A DNA stretch of 64,000 nucleotides from Mastigamoeba balamuthi. Its lineage: Eukaryota; Evosea; Mastigamoebida; Mastigamoebidae. This document shows positions 32,401 to 42,784 of this stretch, one piece after another. The stretch is from the NCBI GenBank assembly GCA_902651635.1, contig CACRSC010000063.1, forward strand, positions 62,001 through 126,000, read 5' to 3'. A program made the translations under genes and the position numbers. Position 1 is the first letter of the stretch. The number at the start of each line of letters is the position of its first letter. The notes under the pieces are model-generated. The model did not search any database. It saw only the letters and a program-made list of their open reading frames with translations, and was not told the DNA's origin.

Positions 32401-34939
32401 TCAGATGAGCAGTAATGAAATTGCAAATGCGTGTGACACGAGATGATAAGAGTCAATGCAGGAAGATGACGACGAAGAACTCAGCCCCAACCTCCTTACA
32501 ATGATGCGCCTACCAACGGGGCCCTTGACAAGCGGACTGTCGGGCTTCTTGATCAGCTCTTCCAGGTCTCCGACCTTGACGACCGGAATCTCGACCTCTA
32601 CAACCCCGGAGCTCGCGCCGGCGCTCATCTCCACCTTCACCTGGTCATCCACGAGATGTAGCGCTTCCTGAAGCTCCTCTTTGAGCTCTTCCAGTGTCTC
32701 GTTGTCGATCTTCCCCGCTGGTGCGACAGTGTGAGTCCAAGAGAGAGCCAGCATTCTGTGCCCACTGATTTTGATGATGACGACATCGAATGGAAGAACC
32801 GTGCAGTTCACGTTCAAAGAGCTGCAGCCCATTACGCACCAGTGGCATGTGCTGTCCTTCACGCACGAATCGAATCCATGCCCCTCGCAGTCTTGACTTG
32901 AGGAAAGGCCAGAACCGCTGCCAGAAATGTCGGAGTTGGTCGATGAGGAGCTGCTTCCCGCACTGGAGGGGCAGTCTGCAGTGGTGTTTCTGCAAACTGA
33001 TCCACACCAGACGCAGTGGGCGGACTCACTCGCATGCCACAGCTTACACGACTCCTCGAAAGTCCGGTCTGCGCACCCTGCAGGAAGACAGTTAGGCTTC
33101 CTGATTCAGTCCAGCAGCTGCACTACCTTCGCATCTTTGCCCGAGTGGCAGACGAATGCCATTTCCCACACACGCAGTGACAACAGTCACAGCAGCAACA
33201 GAATCTGGGCTCTGCAGAGTTCCATCGGAGGCCCGCAGAGTATAGAATGGCGGGGCATCTGTGTGAGTGCTCGTGAAGAGCACAGCTCCCACCGAGACGT
33301 TGTGCATTGAGAAAGACGTTATCTTGCCGGTAGGATACGAAGTGAAGCTGAAGAAGCAGTGTGTACAGCTTACCACCAGAATGGTCACTAGTTGGGGCCT
33401 GTTATCCTCGACATGCAGCATTGTCTTATCCACGGTTACAGTCTGGCCCTGCTGTATGCGCATTCTGTTCATTTTGAACTGCGGCTCCCTGTTGCCCAGG
33501 ACAATCCAGCCCGAGTGGCTGCCGACTGCAACAATGGCGAGGTCCTCCACGCTGTCTCCGTCCACGTCATTGGCGTTACTCACAGAAATGCCCGAGAGAT
33601 TCGCTTGTGCTCCGTGAGTGATGACGAAGCCGTCCCGTCCGTTCACAGTCCGGAGGTCACCATTGCACCACCGACCTCTGTGCCCAAACACCACAAAAGA
33701 GCGCCCGTCGTGCTGGCGCGAGCCAATTGCGATGTCTCGGAGTCCATCTCCGTTGAGATCCACGCCCGCCACAGGGCCGGGCTGCTCATCCCCGTAAAGG
33801 AGGGTCCCACCGTTGGTGCCGTTGAAGTTGTCAACAACCGTTCTGGCAGGCCACCTGCCGGCGTGGCCAAAGATGACATAAACAATGCCACCACCGCTGA
33901 CTGTCCCCGCAGAAGTGAACGGAAACGGGGCAGACACTGCGAGGTCGTCAATCTCGTCGACGTCGCCCAGAGCGCTAGTGCTCTGAGCGAAATGACTGCC
34001 GAGCATAGAGACAGTTTCCAGCGAGCAGGCGTTGTACCCGTCGAGGTTCGAGAGAACTGGCGTGCCTGTCGATGAGTTTCTGGAGTGCCCGAAGACGATG
34101 TAGACAATACCCCTACTCGAATGACCACCCTCAGCTCCCAGAAGGATGTCACGCACACTGTCGCCATTGAAGTCGCCTCCCTGCGGAGCCGTCCTAAGGT
34201 GGCAGATGTCCAAAGTGCCACAAGTAGTCCGGCTATCGAGGACGAAGCCCGGTGCTATCTCAGAGCCAATCTGGGAGGAATTAAGATAAGTTGGCCAGGG
34301 CTGAGGATGTCCGAGCACAACGTAGACCCTCGCGGCACTGCTGATGAGGGCGTCTGGGTACCTGTCTCCATTCACGTCGCCCGATCCCGCCACTGCACTG
34401 CCAAACCACTCGTCTGAACCGCGTATGAAAACACATCGGCCTGGTGTTGAACAAAACGAGGCTATCGAAATGCGAGGCACATCCGGATGGAACTCCTGAC
34501 CACCGAAAACGATGTACGCGACGCCACTGGCGTTTTCTCCGGTTGCTCCGAGAATCGCATCACTGAAGCCGTCTCCGTTCATGTCGCCCAGGCAGCCCAC
34601 GGCAACATTTGTGATCTTGCTCGTCGAAAGAACAGATCCAGCAGACTCTTGTTGGCACATTTCATAGTGGCTGAGGCCCAGCATCGGGTTACCCAGCAGA
34701 AAGTAGGCACCATCCAATGAGCCGAGTCCCGCCCTGGAGCCTATGAGCAGGTCGTCGGGAGCCACTCCGTCGAAATTGCCAGCACCGCAAGAGCTGTCGC
34801 TTAAGCGAACATGTCCTGTGTCGAGAGCGAACCCAACTTCAGCAGGCATCGCTGAGAGGTTGAGGGGGCTGCGCCACATAGTGGTTGCAAACCCTGGGTA
34901 GAGTGCAAGTGAAAGGAACAGCGAGATGATGACCGACAT
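32401..34939 (-). CDS. Integrin-alpha-like FG-GAP surface protein 1 (probably GPI-anchored)
   Basis: Begins with a signal peptide (MSVIISLFLSLALYPGFA; ATG 34939 chosen for it). Seven FG-GAP beta-propeller blades follow, most with Ca2+-binding loops such as GDMNGDGFSDAILG, GDVNGDRYPDALIS, GDFNGDSVRDILLG and VDLNGDGLRDIAIG. Next comes a domain like the CSPG/NG2 repeat (MLHVEDNRPQLVTILVV ... VGAVLFTSTHTDAPPFYTLR). After one intron there are two PSI-like cysteine clusters (CKLWHASESAHCVWCGSVC and CVKDSTCHWCVMGC). A conserved stalk exon (LEELKEELQEALHLVDDQV...) ends in a Ser-rich patch and a short hydrophobic tail, which looks like a GPI attachment signal. It would be an extracellular adhesion or ligand-binding receptor. 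The next gene upstream is its tandem paralogue. Confidence 0.85.
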
Positions 34940-35439
34940 GTAGGCGTGCGGTGTGGTGGACCAAACCGTCTGTGCTCTGTGTAATCCACAGTCACTTCTT
35001 TTTTTCTGATGATGTGGAAAAGCCACAACGCTGTGCCAACTGGGGGAACGGTGCCTGCCGTTCTGCGACACCGGCACGTATTCTGAGAAACAAACGCATG
35101 TTGATGCCGTGTTGCGAATTCTGTATGAATACGTCATGCCTGATTGAATGGACTTGTTCCGGATTGAGATCGGCTAGCTCTGCCCGTCAACAGCACACAG
35201 TGGTGCAAGTCTGAGAGTAATTCATCGCACGGGCATCGATGGGAAAACCATCCGTACATGGTCATGGGAAAACCTTGTACCATGTGGAGAATGGGAGCCG
35301 ACAGACATTTACGCAAGCTTGAAATACCCTCTCCTCATGTCGGGTTTCGCGAGACCGTGACAAACGCCTTGAGTATGACAGTGGCGAATGAGTTGTCTAT
35401 GAGCTCATTGTTTGGGGTCGGAGGATTGTGTTGCTTCTT
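34940..35439. other. Spacer between the two FG-GAP genes
   Basis: About 500 bp, presumably the promoter of paralogue 1 and 3' flank of paralogue 2. No gene seen. Confidence 0.5.
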
Positions 35440-38101
35440 TTAGCGGATTGCGATAATCGAAAGAACCCCGATTGCGATGAACGGAGAGAGAGCGGGCGAC
35501 GCAGAAGTCACATGCAGGACTTTGCGCAGGCCGAACTCCCAGTCTATGCGCTTGCCGATATCTCCCTTGTACAGTACGCTCTCCGGCTTCTTCACGAGGT
35601 TGTCGAGCGTGTCCACCTTGATCAGTGGCATCGTGATGTCCACCACCCCGGGGTCGCCGTCGGCCGACACCACCAGTACGATCTGGTCCCCCGTCAGCTG
35701 CAGCAGCACCTCCAGCTCCGCCTTGAGCTTCGCCAGTGCGTCTGCGTCAACTATGCCGTCTGCATGCATTCTTCAGGTGCGTTGCACTGAGAGAAAAGTG
35801 AGAACGAGAGAACCTATTTTGATTCTGACGATGTCCGAGGGGAGCACTGTGCACTGCACGTTCAGAGTGCTGCAGTCGGTGATGCACCAGTGGCACACGC
35901 TGTCTTGTGTGCATTGCGAGAACTTATGTGTCGTGCAGTTCACCATCTGAGAGTCCGACGAGCTCGACAGGCGTGCAATCGAACTGCTTGAGCTGCTCGA
36001 TTTCGCGGCAGAAGAGCTGACGGTGCTGCTGCTGCTGCTGCTGCTGCTGCTTCTGCTGTCCGAGACAATCGGGCAGTCGGCAGTCGTGTTGCGGCAGCGA
36101 GAACCACACCACACGCAGTGATCTGCGGCTGTCGAGAACCACGTACGGCATGATCCCTCGCTCCGCCTATCCACGCACACTGTCGGTTGCTTAGTGGCAT
36201 GTGCAAGAGTTGAGCAGCAAGGGCAGCGTGGTTGGTGGAGCACCTTCGCATTTGCCCTTCGGGACGAGGCTCCGATTCCCGAGGCACTCGGCGAGAACCG
36301 TGACACTGGCGACTGATTCAGGGCTCTGTAGTATTCCGTCGGAAGCCCTGAGGGTGTACGATGGCGCGGCGCTGTGGTCCGTGCTCGTGAACAGCAGCGC
36401 CCCGTTCGTGACGTTGGCCCACGAGAACGCTGTGACCGGCACAGCTGCTGCGGAGGACAGGCTGAAAAACCCGTTCCTCACGGCGACAACGGCGATAGAC
36501 ACCTCCTGGGGCCTGTTGTCCTCGATAAGGATGTGCTCCGGACTGACGGCAGTCGAGCGGCCGAGCTCGAGGCTCAGCTCGTTCCTCGCGATGCGGGGGG
36601 CCCTGTTGCCCAGGATGACGTAGTTCTCATACCGCACGGTCGCCGTCGCCACGATGTCATCGACGCCGTCCCCGTCGACGTCATTGGCATTGCTCACGGA
36701 GACCCCGAGGTAGTCGCCCGTGGCGGCGCCTGTGAGGACGAAGCCGTCCGTCCCGTTGAGAGTCTGCAGGTCCGTGTTCTTCCACGCCCCGCTGTGACCG
36801 AACATCACGAACACGCTGCCCGCGCCCGAGTAGTACGCGCCCACCACGATGTCCCGCAGCCCATCGCCGTTGACGTCGGCGCCTGCCACGGAGCTGGCGC
36901 GGCCATTGCCGTAGAGGATGACGCCCCCGTTGGCGCCGTTGAGGTCCTCGACGTTGATCTGCGGGGGCCACACCCCGGAGCGGCCAAAGATGACGTAGAC
37001 AGCCCCGCCGTCGACGTAGCCGCTGGGGGTCGACGCCATCTTGGCGGACACGGCCAGGTCGTCGACGGCGTCGCCGTTGACGTCGCCCAGAACGCCGATC
37101 CACTGCCCGAAGTAGACGTTGCTCTGTGCGAGGGAGAGCGTGCACCCTCTCCGCCCGTCGAGGCCCGAGAGCGCCGACCGGCTGACGGCCGCCCTGTCCG
37201 CGCTCCCGAAGATGACGTACGCCTTGCCGAGGCCGTGCGCCCCCAGCACCACGTCCCTCAGCCCGTCGTGGTTGAAGTCGCCGCCGCCCCTCGCGGTGCT
37301 GACCTGCCCCGAGGCGAGCTGGTCGCCGTCGGATACACCGTCGACGACGTACCCCGGCACCGCCTTGCTGCCGACGTCTGACGTGGCGATCGTCGACGGC
37401 CACGGACCCGCGTGGCCCAGCAGCACGTATGCCCTCCCCGCCCCGGCCGCGGCCCCCACGAGCACGTCGGCAAAGCGGTCGCCGTCGACGTCGCCGAGCC
37501 CCGCGACCATCGACCCCAGCTGCTCGCCCGCGGCGCCCACGACGTAGGTGCAGCGGCCCCCGGTGGAGCAGTAGGAGCTGTTGAGCACCGCGGCGTGCGG
37601 AGACGACTGCGAGCGCAGCTGCGGGCCCCCGAAGACGACCCACGCGGATCCCCCAGCTCCCGCACGCAGCGCGCCGATGGCCACGTCGTCGTAGCGGTCG
37701 CCGTCAACGTCGCCGAGGCAGGCGACGGCGCCGCTCTTGTCGTTGGCGTGGGCCCCGTCCCAGACGAACCCGCGAGAACCGGGGGCGCTCAGAGAGGAAC
37801 GGCTGACGTCGACGGCCTGAGAGGGCCAGCGGCCCGGGCGGCCGAAGAGGGCGGTGGTGCGGCCGGCGTTGGAGGTGGCCCAGAAGGAGCCGATGAGGAC
37901 GTCGTCGGGGGCCACGCCGTCGAGGTTGCCAGCCCCGCAGGAACTGTCGCCCAGCTGCAGCTGGTCTCTCGTGGCGTCGAGCACGTAGCCAAAGCCTGCG
38001 GGAAGCGAGCCGACGCTGACGGGGCTCGGCCACGACGGGGATGCCTGGGCCGCGCGCGCGGAGGCGTGCGCAAGGCTGAGCAGCAGCACTGTGCACAACA
38101 T
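35440..38101 (-). CDS. Integrin-alpha-like FG-GAP surface protein 2
   Basis: Tandem paralogue of the gene at 32,401, same order of parts. Signal peptide (MLCTVLLLSLAHASARAA), seven FG-GAP blades (GDVDGDRYDDVAIG, GDVDGDRFADVLVG, GDFNHDGLRDVVLG, GDVNGDAVDDLAVS, ADVNGDGLRDIVVG, NDVDGDGVDDIVAT), a CSPG-like domain (LIEDNRPQEVSIAVVAV ... NGALLFTSTDHSAAPSYTLR), two PSI-like Cys clusters (CRTWFSTAADHCVWCGSRC; CTQDSVCHWCITDC) linked by a long poly-Ser stretch encoded by AGC/CAG-type repeats near 36,020, then the stalk and a hydrophobic C-terminus (SPFIAIGVLSIIAIR). Introns follow KCE and RIKI, both phase 1, the same places as in paralogue 1. The copies differ in codon use: this one is far more GC-rich. 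Confidence 0.87.
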
Positions 38102-38529
38102 GATACTCCTTTGGGTTTAAAGGGCGTTGCTGGGTGTGGAGATCAACCGATATTTCCAGTACGCGCCTTCTTTGGCGACATGTGAGTGCACGGAAGATGC
38201 AGCAGATGTGCACGGATAATCCGCTCGGGCCATCTCATGGCATTTCACAAGTGTGAATCCAGGTTGCCGTGAGTTGCACAGCATTCGGTTTTGGCAACAA
38301 AAACTGCCTGCACGCGTGTGTTTCTCGAAGTCTATGCACACCCACCTTCCCTATTCCGTGCCGCCGATCCGACGGCACAGCACTGCACGAAGGAGTCGCG
38401 CTCCTCTCTTTAAAGCACACGCAGGGCGAGGAGGGGCCTGGGGGGGTCGGTGGGGAGCCGAGGAGGGACGAAGAGGGGTGAAATGGGGAGAGCAAGGCAA
38501 GGGCAACGGCCACGAGCAGAGGAGGCCTC
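38102..38529. other. Intergenic spacer
   Basis: About 430 bp: promoter of FG-GAP gene 2 (AAATATC at 38149-38155) and the 3' flank of the PDK1 gene. No gene seen. Confidence 0.5.
38149..38155 (-). promoter_or_regulatory. AAATATC promoter-type element
   Basis: Minus-strand AAATATC about 47 bp before the ATG at 38101. Confidence 0.4.
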
Positions 38530-41248
38530 TCAGCGCGGCTGGGGCAGGCCCTTCTCCTTGTGTATGCGCCCCGCCTCCTTCATCGCCTCCACCCACTTGG
38601 CTGCGTTGCCAGTCAAGTCCTCGAGGTTGTATCGCTTGGATCCCTGTGCAGGTGGCAGTGCCGCCGTGAGCGCGAGTCCCACGGCGAGGCAGCTTCACGC
38701 GACGCCGCCGAGACAAGGGACAACGGGAGGGGGCGAGGCAAGCGGAGGAGCGAGCGGCTCTCACAGTGATGAGGCTGAAGTGCGTGGGAGCCTTGGTGAG
38801 CGTGGCAGACATGTTGAGCTCCCAGGGTATCGACCTCTTCAGCTTCATCTCCTTCTCGGCAATGAACAGGAGCCGTGGCGCGTCCGTCAGCACCATGTAC
38901 CGCTTCTGCTCGGCACCGACGCACGCCGCCCAGTCAGTGCCACAGCACGTCCCACAGGCCGCACACAGAGAGCCAGAGAGCAGCGCAGCGGGTATCGGAT
39001 TCAAATCCGGGGGTTTGTGTTTCCATTGAGGGCACCTTCGTGACAGGATCACTGTCGGTGTGTGTGCAGTGTGTGTCATCCCCGGCGCGCGGCTCGGTCT
39101 GTCGCGTGCAGAGGACAGCCGCTCATCAACAACGCCCCCAACCGGGCGTGGTGTGGCGGTAGGCAGAGGCAGGGGCAGAGGCGGTGGTGGCGCGATTGAT
39201 TTTCAGACTCCCTAAAGAGTTCCCTCCACGCGCTCGGGACGTGCCTTCATTGTTCGGAGGAGCTGGTGCTTGTCTATCGGCCCGCTCATGAGCACCGCCT
39301 CCCCGGGGTTCAGGAAGTGGTTGAACCGCGCCGGCGACACCGGGCGCGTCAGCGGCGACGAGAGCTGCACCGGCGGCAGCGCCACCGACGCCCCGTCTGC
39401 CCCCGCACCCCCAGCACACCCGCAGGCGCACCCGCCCGCCGCCGCTGCCGTAGCCGTCGCCGTGGCTGCCGCTGCAGCGGGAGCGCTCTGCTCGGCGGCG
39501 CCCGCCGCGGCGACGGGCACGGGCGTCGAGGAGGGCAGCGAGGGCAGCGAGGGCACTGAGGGCGTGAGCGGCTGCTGCTCGTCGTCGTCGTCAAAGACCA
39601 GGGGCTCGGGGAACGGCGCCATCGTCGGCGCCTGGCGGTCCCAGAGGCCGTCGAAGACGATGCCCTCGAAGAACGGGTGCGCCTTGAGCTCGGCGATGCC
39701 CTCTGGCCCGGCCCCCAGGCGCTTGGCGGGGTCCAGCTGGCAGAGGCGGTCGATGAGGTCGCGGGCCCGCTCGGGCATGTTGCGCGGGAACCGCAGGTCG
39801 CGCGACGAGATGCGCTCAAACGTCAGCAGGTCCGACTTGCCGTGGAAGGGGAAGCGGCCCGTGAGCATCTGGAAGACCATGCAGCCCAGCGACCACAGGT
39901 CCGCGGCCGTCGTGATCGTCTCGTACGACGCGTTGTTGAGTATCTCTGGCGGCACATACTCGGCCCTGTCCGGCGGCCCCGTGGTGGCAAATTCAATCGA
40001 TTTGAATTGAAATTGAATTCAATTGAAACTGGACAGTCCACGTACGTGCCGACGAACGAGTTGGTGCGCTGGCGCGGGGCGTGGCCCGCGTCGATGGCCT
40101 TCTGGCGCTCGAGCTCCTCGGCGCGCAGGTTCTTGGCCGTGCCAAAGTCCGTCAGCTTGGCGTGCATGTCGGCGCTCAGCAGGACCTGCGTCACGGGGCG
40201 CGCTCAGGAAATGCCTGCGTTGACGCACGCGGTGGGACACTTATAGAGGGGGCTCACGTTCTCGGGCTTGAGGTCCCTGTGGACGACGCGCTTCGAGTGC
40301 AGGTGCTGCAGCGAGCGAGGGCGGCGTGAGTGCTGTCCTGTGGCTGGGAGGTTCGCCCCACCTCCAGGGCGTTGATGATCTCGGCGGTGTAGAACCTCGT
40401 GGTCTCCTCGTTGAACGTCTTGAACTGGCCAGAGGGGGAGAGGGGGTGGCGGAGGGGGTCAGCAACGCGGGCTGTGGGGGGGAGGGGAATTCCCCGGGGC
40501 ATAGCCTCTCGGACCTTCTTGAGCCACGTCAGAAGCTCGCCGTTGGGGCACAGCTCCAGCACGTAGTCTGCGCCAGTCGCGCGTGAGCAGAGCCGCGCGA
40601 AGGGGGTAGCGGTCCCCCACGCCCTCGGCGCAGGGCAGCGGGCGATTAATTTAAACAAGCCAGCGCGCCATCCGTCGAACGGGGCCTTGGCCGTCTGGGG
40701 GCGCCGGGGAGAAAAAAATGGGGCGAGCACGGGGGGCGCCATGCGCTGGCGTTTGCGCGCAAGCAACAGAATCTCCACCAAACACTGGGCGGCGGTGCGA
40801 GGGCGCTCTCTGTTGGGTGGGTGGGTGGGAGATCCGGGAATCCCGCGGAATCCACCCCCCCGGCCCCCCGGGAAATGCCTGCGTCCACGTCAAACGCACG
40901 CAGCGAGGTCTCGGAGCGGAACGTGTTGTAGAGCTTGACGACGTTGGGGTGGTCGGTCATGAACAGTATGTCGCGCTCTGTGACGACGTACTTGTGCTTG
41001 TTCTGGCGCACGACGAGCCGCTTCTCGATGATCTTGACGGCGTACTCCCTGTGCGTCTCCTTGTCCACCGCGCGGACGACGGCGCCGAACGAGCCCTCGC
41101 CCAGGACCTGCCCGAACTCGTAGTCCTCCGAGTGCTTGGCGCGCGCGCCGCTGCCACCGCCGCCGCCGCCGCCGAGGGTGCTCCCGCCGGGCGAGGGTAT
41201 CGGCGACGGCACTGGCGACGGCGTCGGCACGGGCGACGGCGTCGTCAT
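38530..41248 (-). CDS. PDPK1: 3-phosphoinositide-dependent protein kinase 1 (PDK1) with PH-like domain
   Basis: AGC-family master kinase that phosphorylates the activation loops of AKT and other AGC kinases. After a Pro/Gly-rich N-terminus come FGQVLGEGSFGAVVRAV, YAVKIIEK, FNEETTRFYTAEIINALE, VVHRDLKPEN, KLTDFGTAK, RTNSFVGT/AEYVPPEIL across an intron, ADLWSLGCMVFQMLTGRFPF and RLGAGPEGIAELKAHPFFEG. These are PDK1-specific blocks (RFYTAEI, NSFVGTA-Y). An Ala-rich linker leads to the C-terminal PH-like domain (LMSGPIDKHQLLRTMK, KRYMVLTDAPRLLFI, IPWELNM, NLEDLTGNAAKWVEAMKEA) as in animal and amoeba PDK1. About seven exons; the junction LLRTMK/KRYMV uses a GC-AG intron. The SFVGT/AEY intron contains repeated ATTGAATT-type sequence. 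Catalytic residues are intact. Divergent from the SET gene, 232 bp apart. Confidence 0.93.
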
Positions 41249-41480
41249 TTCCTTCCTGAGACGGGAGGGCGGTTTTGAGCGAATCGCGCAGATTTAATCT
41301 ACCTTTTAAAAGTGGCCCCGGAGAATCTGCCCGGGGCTGTGGATTCATTCCTGGGGAAATCTCAACCCCAGTCTCAGTTTTTAAAACTCCACCGACGAAC
41401 CCCACAAGCGCAACCCCCCACAAAACGCACCAGCAGATCGCACCCCGAGCCCCAGCCCACATCTACAGAGCAGAGTTGCC

Positions 41481-42060
41481 ATGGCGCAGAGCAGTACGGC
41501 GGCAGCAGCGGCATCAGCAGTGTCGAGGGCGCCGGAGGAGGAGAACGGCGAGCAGCACGAGCTGCTGAGCGACCGCGTCTACATGAAGAGCGCCGGCCAG
41601 AAGGGCCGCGGCGTCTTCGCCCGCGTGCGCATCGAGCGGGGCGAGCTGATCGAGCGTGCCCCCGTGCTCGTGGTGCCCGGCAACCAGTGGGAGGTGCTCG
41701 AGAAGACGTCGCTGGGCGNCGTGCTCGTGGTGCCCGGCAACCAGTGGGAGGTGCTCGAGAAGACGTCGCTGGGCGAGGACTACATCCTCTTTGGCAACGA
41801 CACTGGTTCGCCCCCCAAGCGACCACCACCGGGTCTCCCACCGCCTCTGGCGACGCTAACGCGGCCCGCCGGCGTGTCTCGCAGCGCTGATGCTGGGACT
41901 GGGGAGCCTGTACAACTACAGCAAGGACCCCAACGCGGAGCTGCTGAGGCTCGTCGACCAGAAGATGGTCGAGTTCCGTGCGCTGCGGACGATCGAGAAG
42001 GACGAGGAGATCTGCTTCAAGTACGCCTGCGACCCCTGGTGGGGCGAGGTCATCAACTAG
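41481..42060 (+). CDS. SET-domain protein (putative lysine methyltransferase)
   Basis: Small SET protein on two exons. Exon 1 carries KGRGVFARVRIERGELIERAP and EDYILFGNDT. Exon 2 carries LMLGLGSLYNYSKDPNAE, the N-(H)-S-x-x-PNA substrate and cofactor-binding motif with Tyr in place of His, then FRALRTIEKDEEICFKYACD, the usual EEI...Y ending. Stand-alone SET proteins of this size methylate varied proteins; the target is unknown. A 56-bp segment is present twice (41663-41718 and 41720-41775) around a single N at 41719, doubling PGNQWEVLEKTSLG. This is almost certainly a contig-overlap artefact, and the extra 57 bases keep frame. The true protein should be about 19 residues shorter than the assembled frame. 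Confidence 0.8.
41663..41775. repeat. 56-bp direct duplication around a single N
   Basis: 41663-41718 and 41720-41775 are identical and separated only by N41719. This is best explained as two contig ends joined without collapsing their overlap. Confidence 0.85.
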
Positions 42061-42274
42061 GCCCCGGGCGAGGGCGAGGGCAGAGGCTGTGCACTCCACC
42101 ACCCACCGTACCACTGTGCCACCACTCGCAGTTCACCCCCGACGCGACGAGAGCCCCAACGAATACAAAGATCCTAACTGTTGTTTCTCATTTCGAAAGG
42201 GTTTCAATCTCTGAAATCAATTGGACCGTTGCCTCCAAGGGGAGGAGGAGGACAGGGGCCCGCGCCCTCTCGCG

Positions 42275-42631
42275 TCACAGCAGGAGGCCGCTGGTGTGGA
42301 GGGCGGTGAGGATCTTGGCTGCCTTGGCAAGGGCGATGACGAGCTCGCACGAGTGCGAGTGCTCCTCGGTGTTGGGCTCCAGAAGGTCCTGCATGCGCCT
42401 GGCCTCGTCGTAGGCGGCCTCGACGAGGCCCTTGGCCGTGCTGTCGTCGACGGGCTCGCGCAGGCCCACGTCCTCGCCCGTGTTCTGCTGGACCATGAGG
42501 ACCGACCTCTGCGCCTTGCACAGCGCCGTCAGCAGCTCCTGGCACTGCTGGTGCTGCCTCGTCCCCGGGTCCACATCGGCCCCGGCGCCCTGCGCCAGGC
42601 TGTACGCCCTCGCGATAGCCACCTCTGCCAT
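42275..42631 (-). CDS. Hypothetical helical protein, 118 residues
   Basis: Single-exon frame starting MAEVAIARAYSLAQGAG. Predicted all-helical, with amphipathic segments (CQELLTALCKAQRSVLMVQQ; GLVEAAYDEARRMQDLLEP; ELVIALAKAAKILTALHTS). Codon third positions are G/C as in proven neighbours, and it is divergent from the HEAT-like gene (153 bp between starts), so I think it is real. Small helical-bundle folds (MIT-like, for example) would look like this, but I recognise no family. Confidence 0.55.
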   Translation of the reverse strand: MAEVAIARAYSLAQGAGADVDPGTRQHQQCQELLTALCKAQRSVLMVQQNTGEDVGLREPVDDSTAKGLVEAAYDEARRMQDLLEPNTEEHSHSCELVIALAKAAKILTALHTSGLLL

Positions 42632-42784
42632 GTGTCGGATACGGGTGGAGTGAGTGAAATGCGGAGCGTAGAGGCTGGTGCGCAGGTGTGTCCGTGTGAG
42701 TCTATTTTTGGTGCGGAGATCCTGACGGGCACTGGGATCTGTGTTTTCTCATTGGCTTTCGCCCGTGCTGGACGCTCAGGGGGC

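Noticed and set aside
36020-36056. CAG/CTG repeat as a separate feature
   Set aside because: It lies in the coding exon of FG-GAP gene 2, where it encodes part of the poly-Ser linker.
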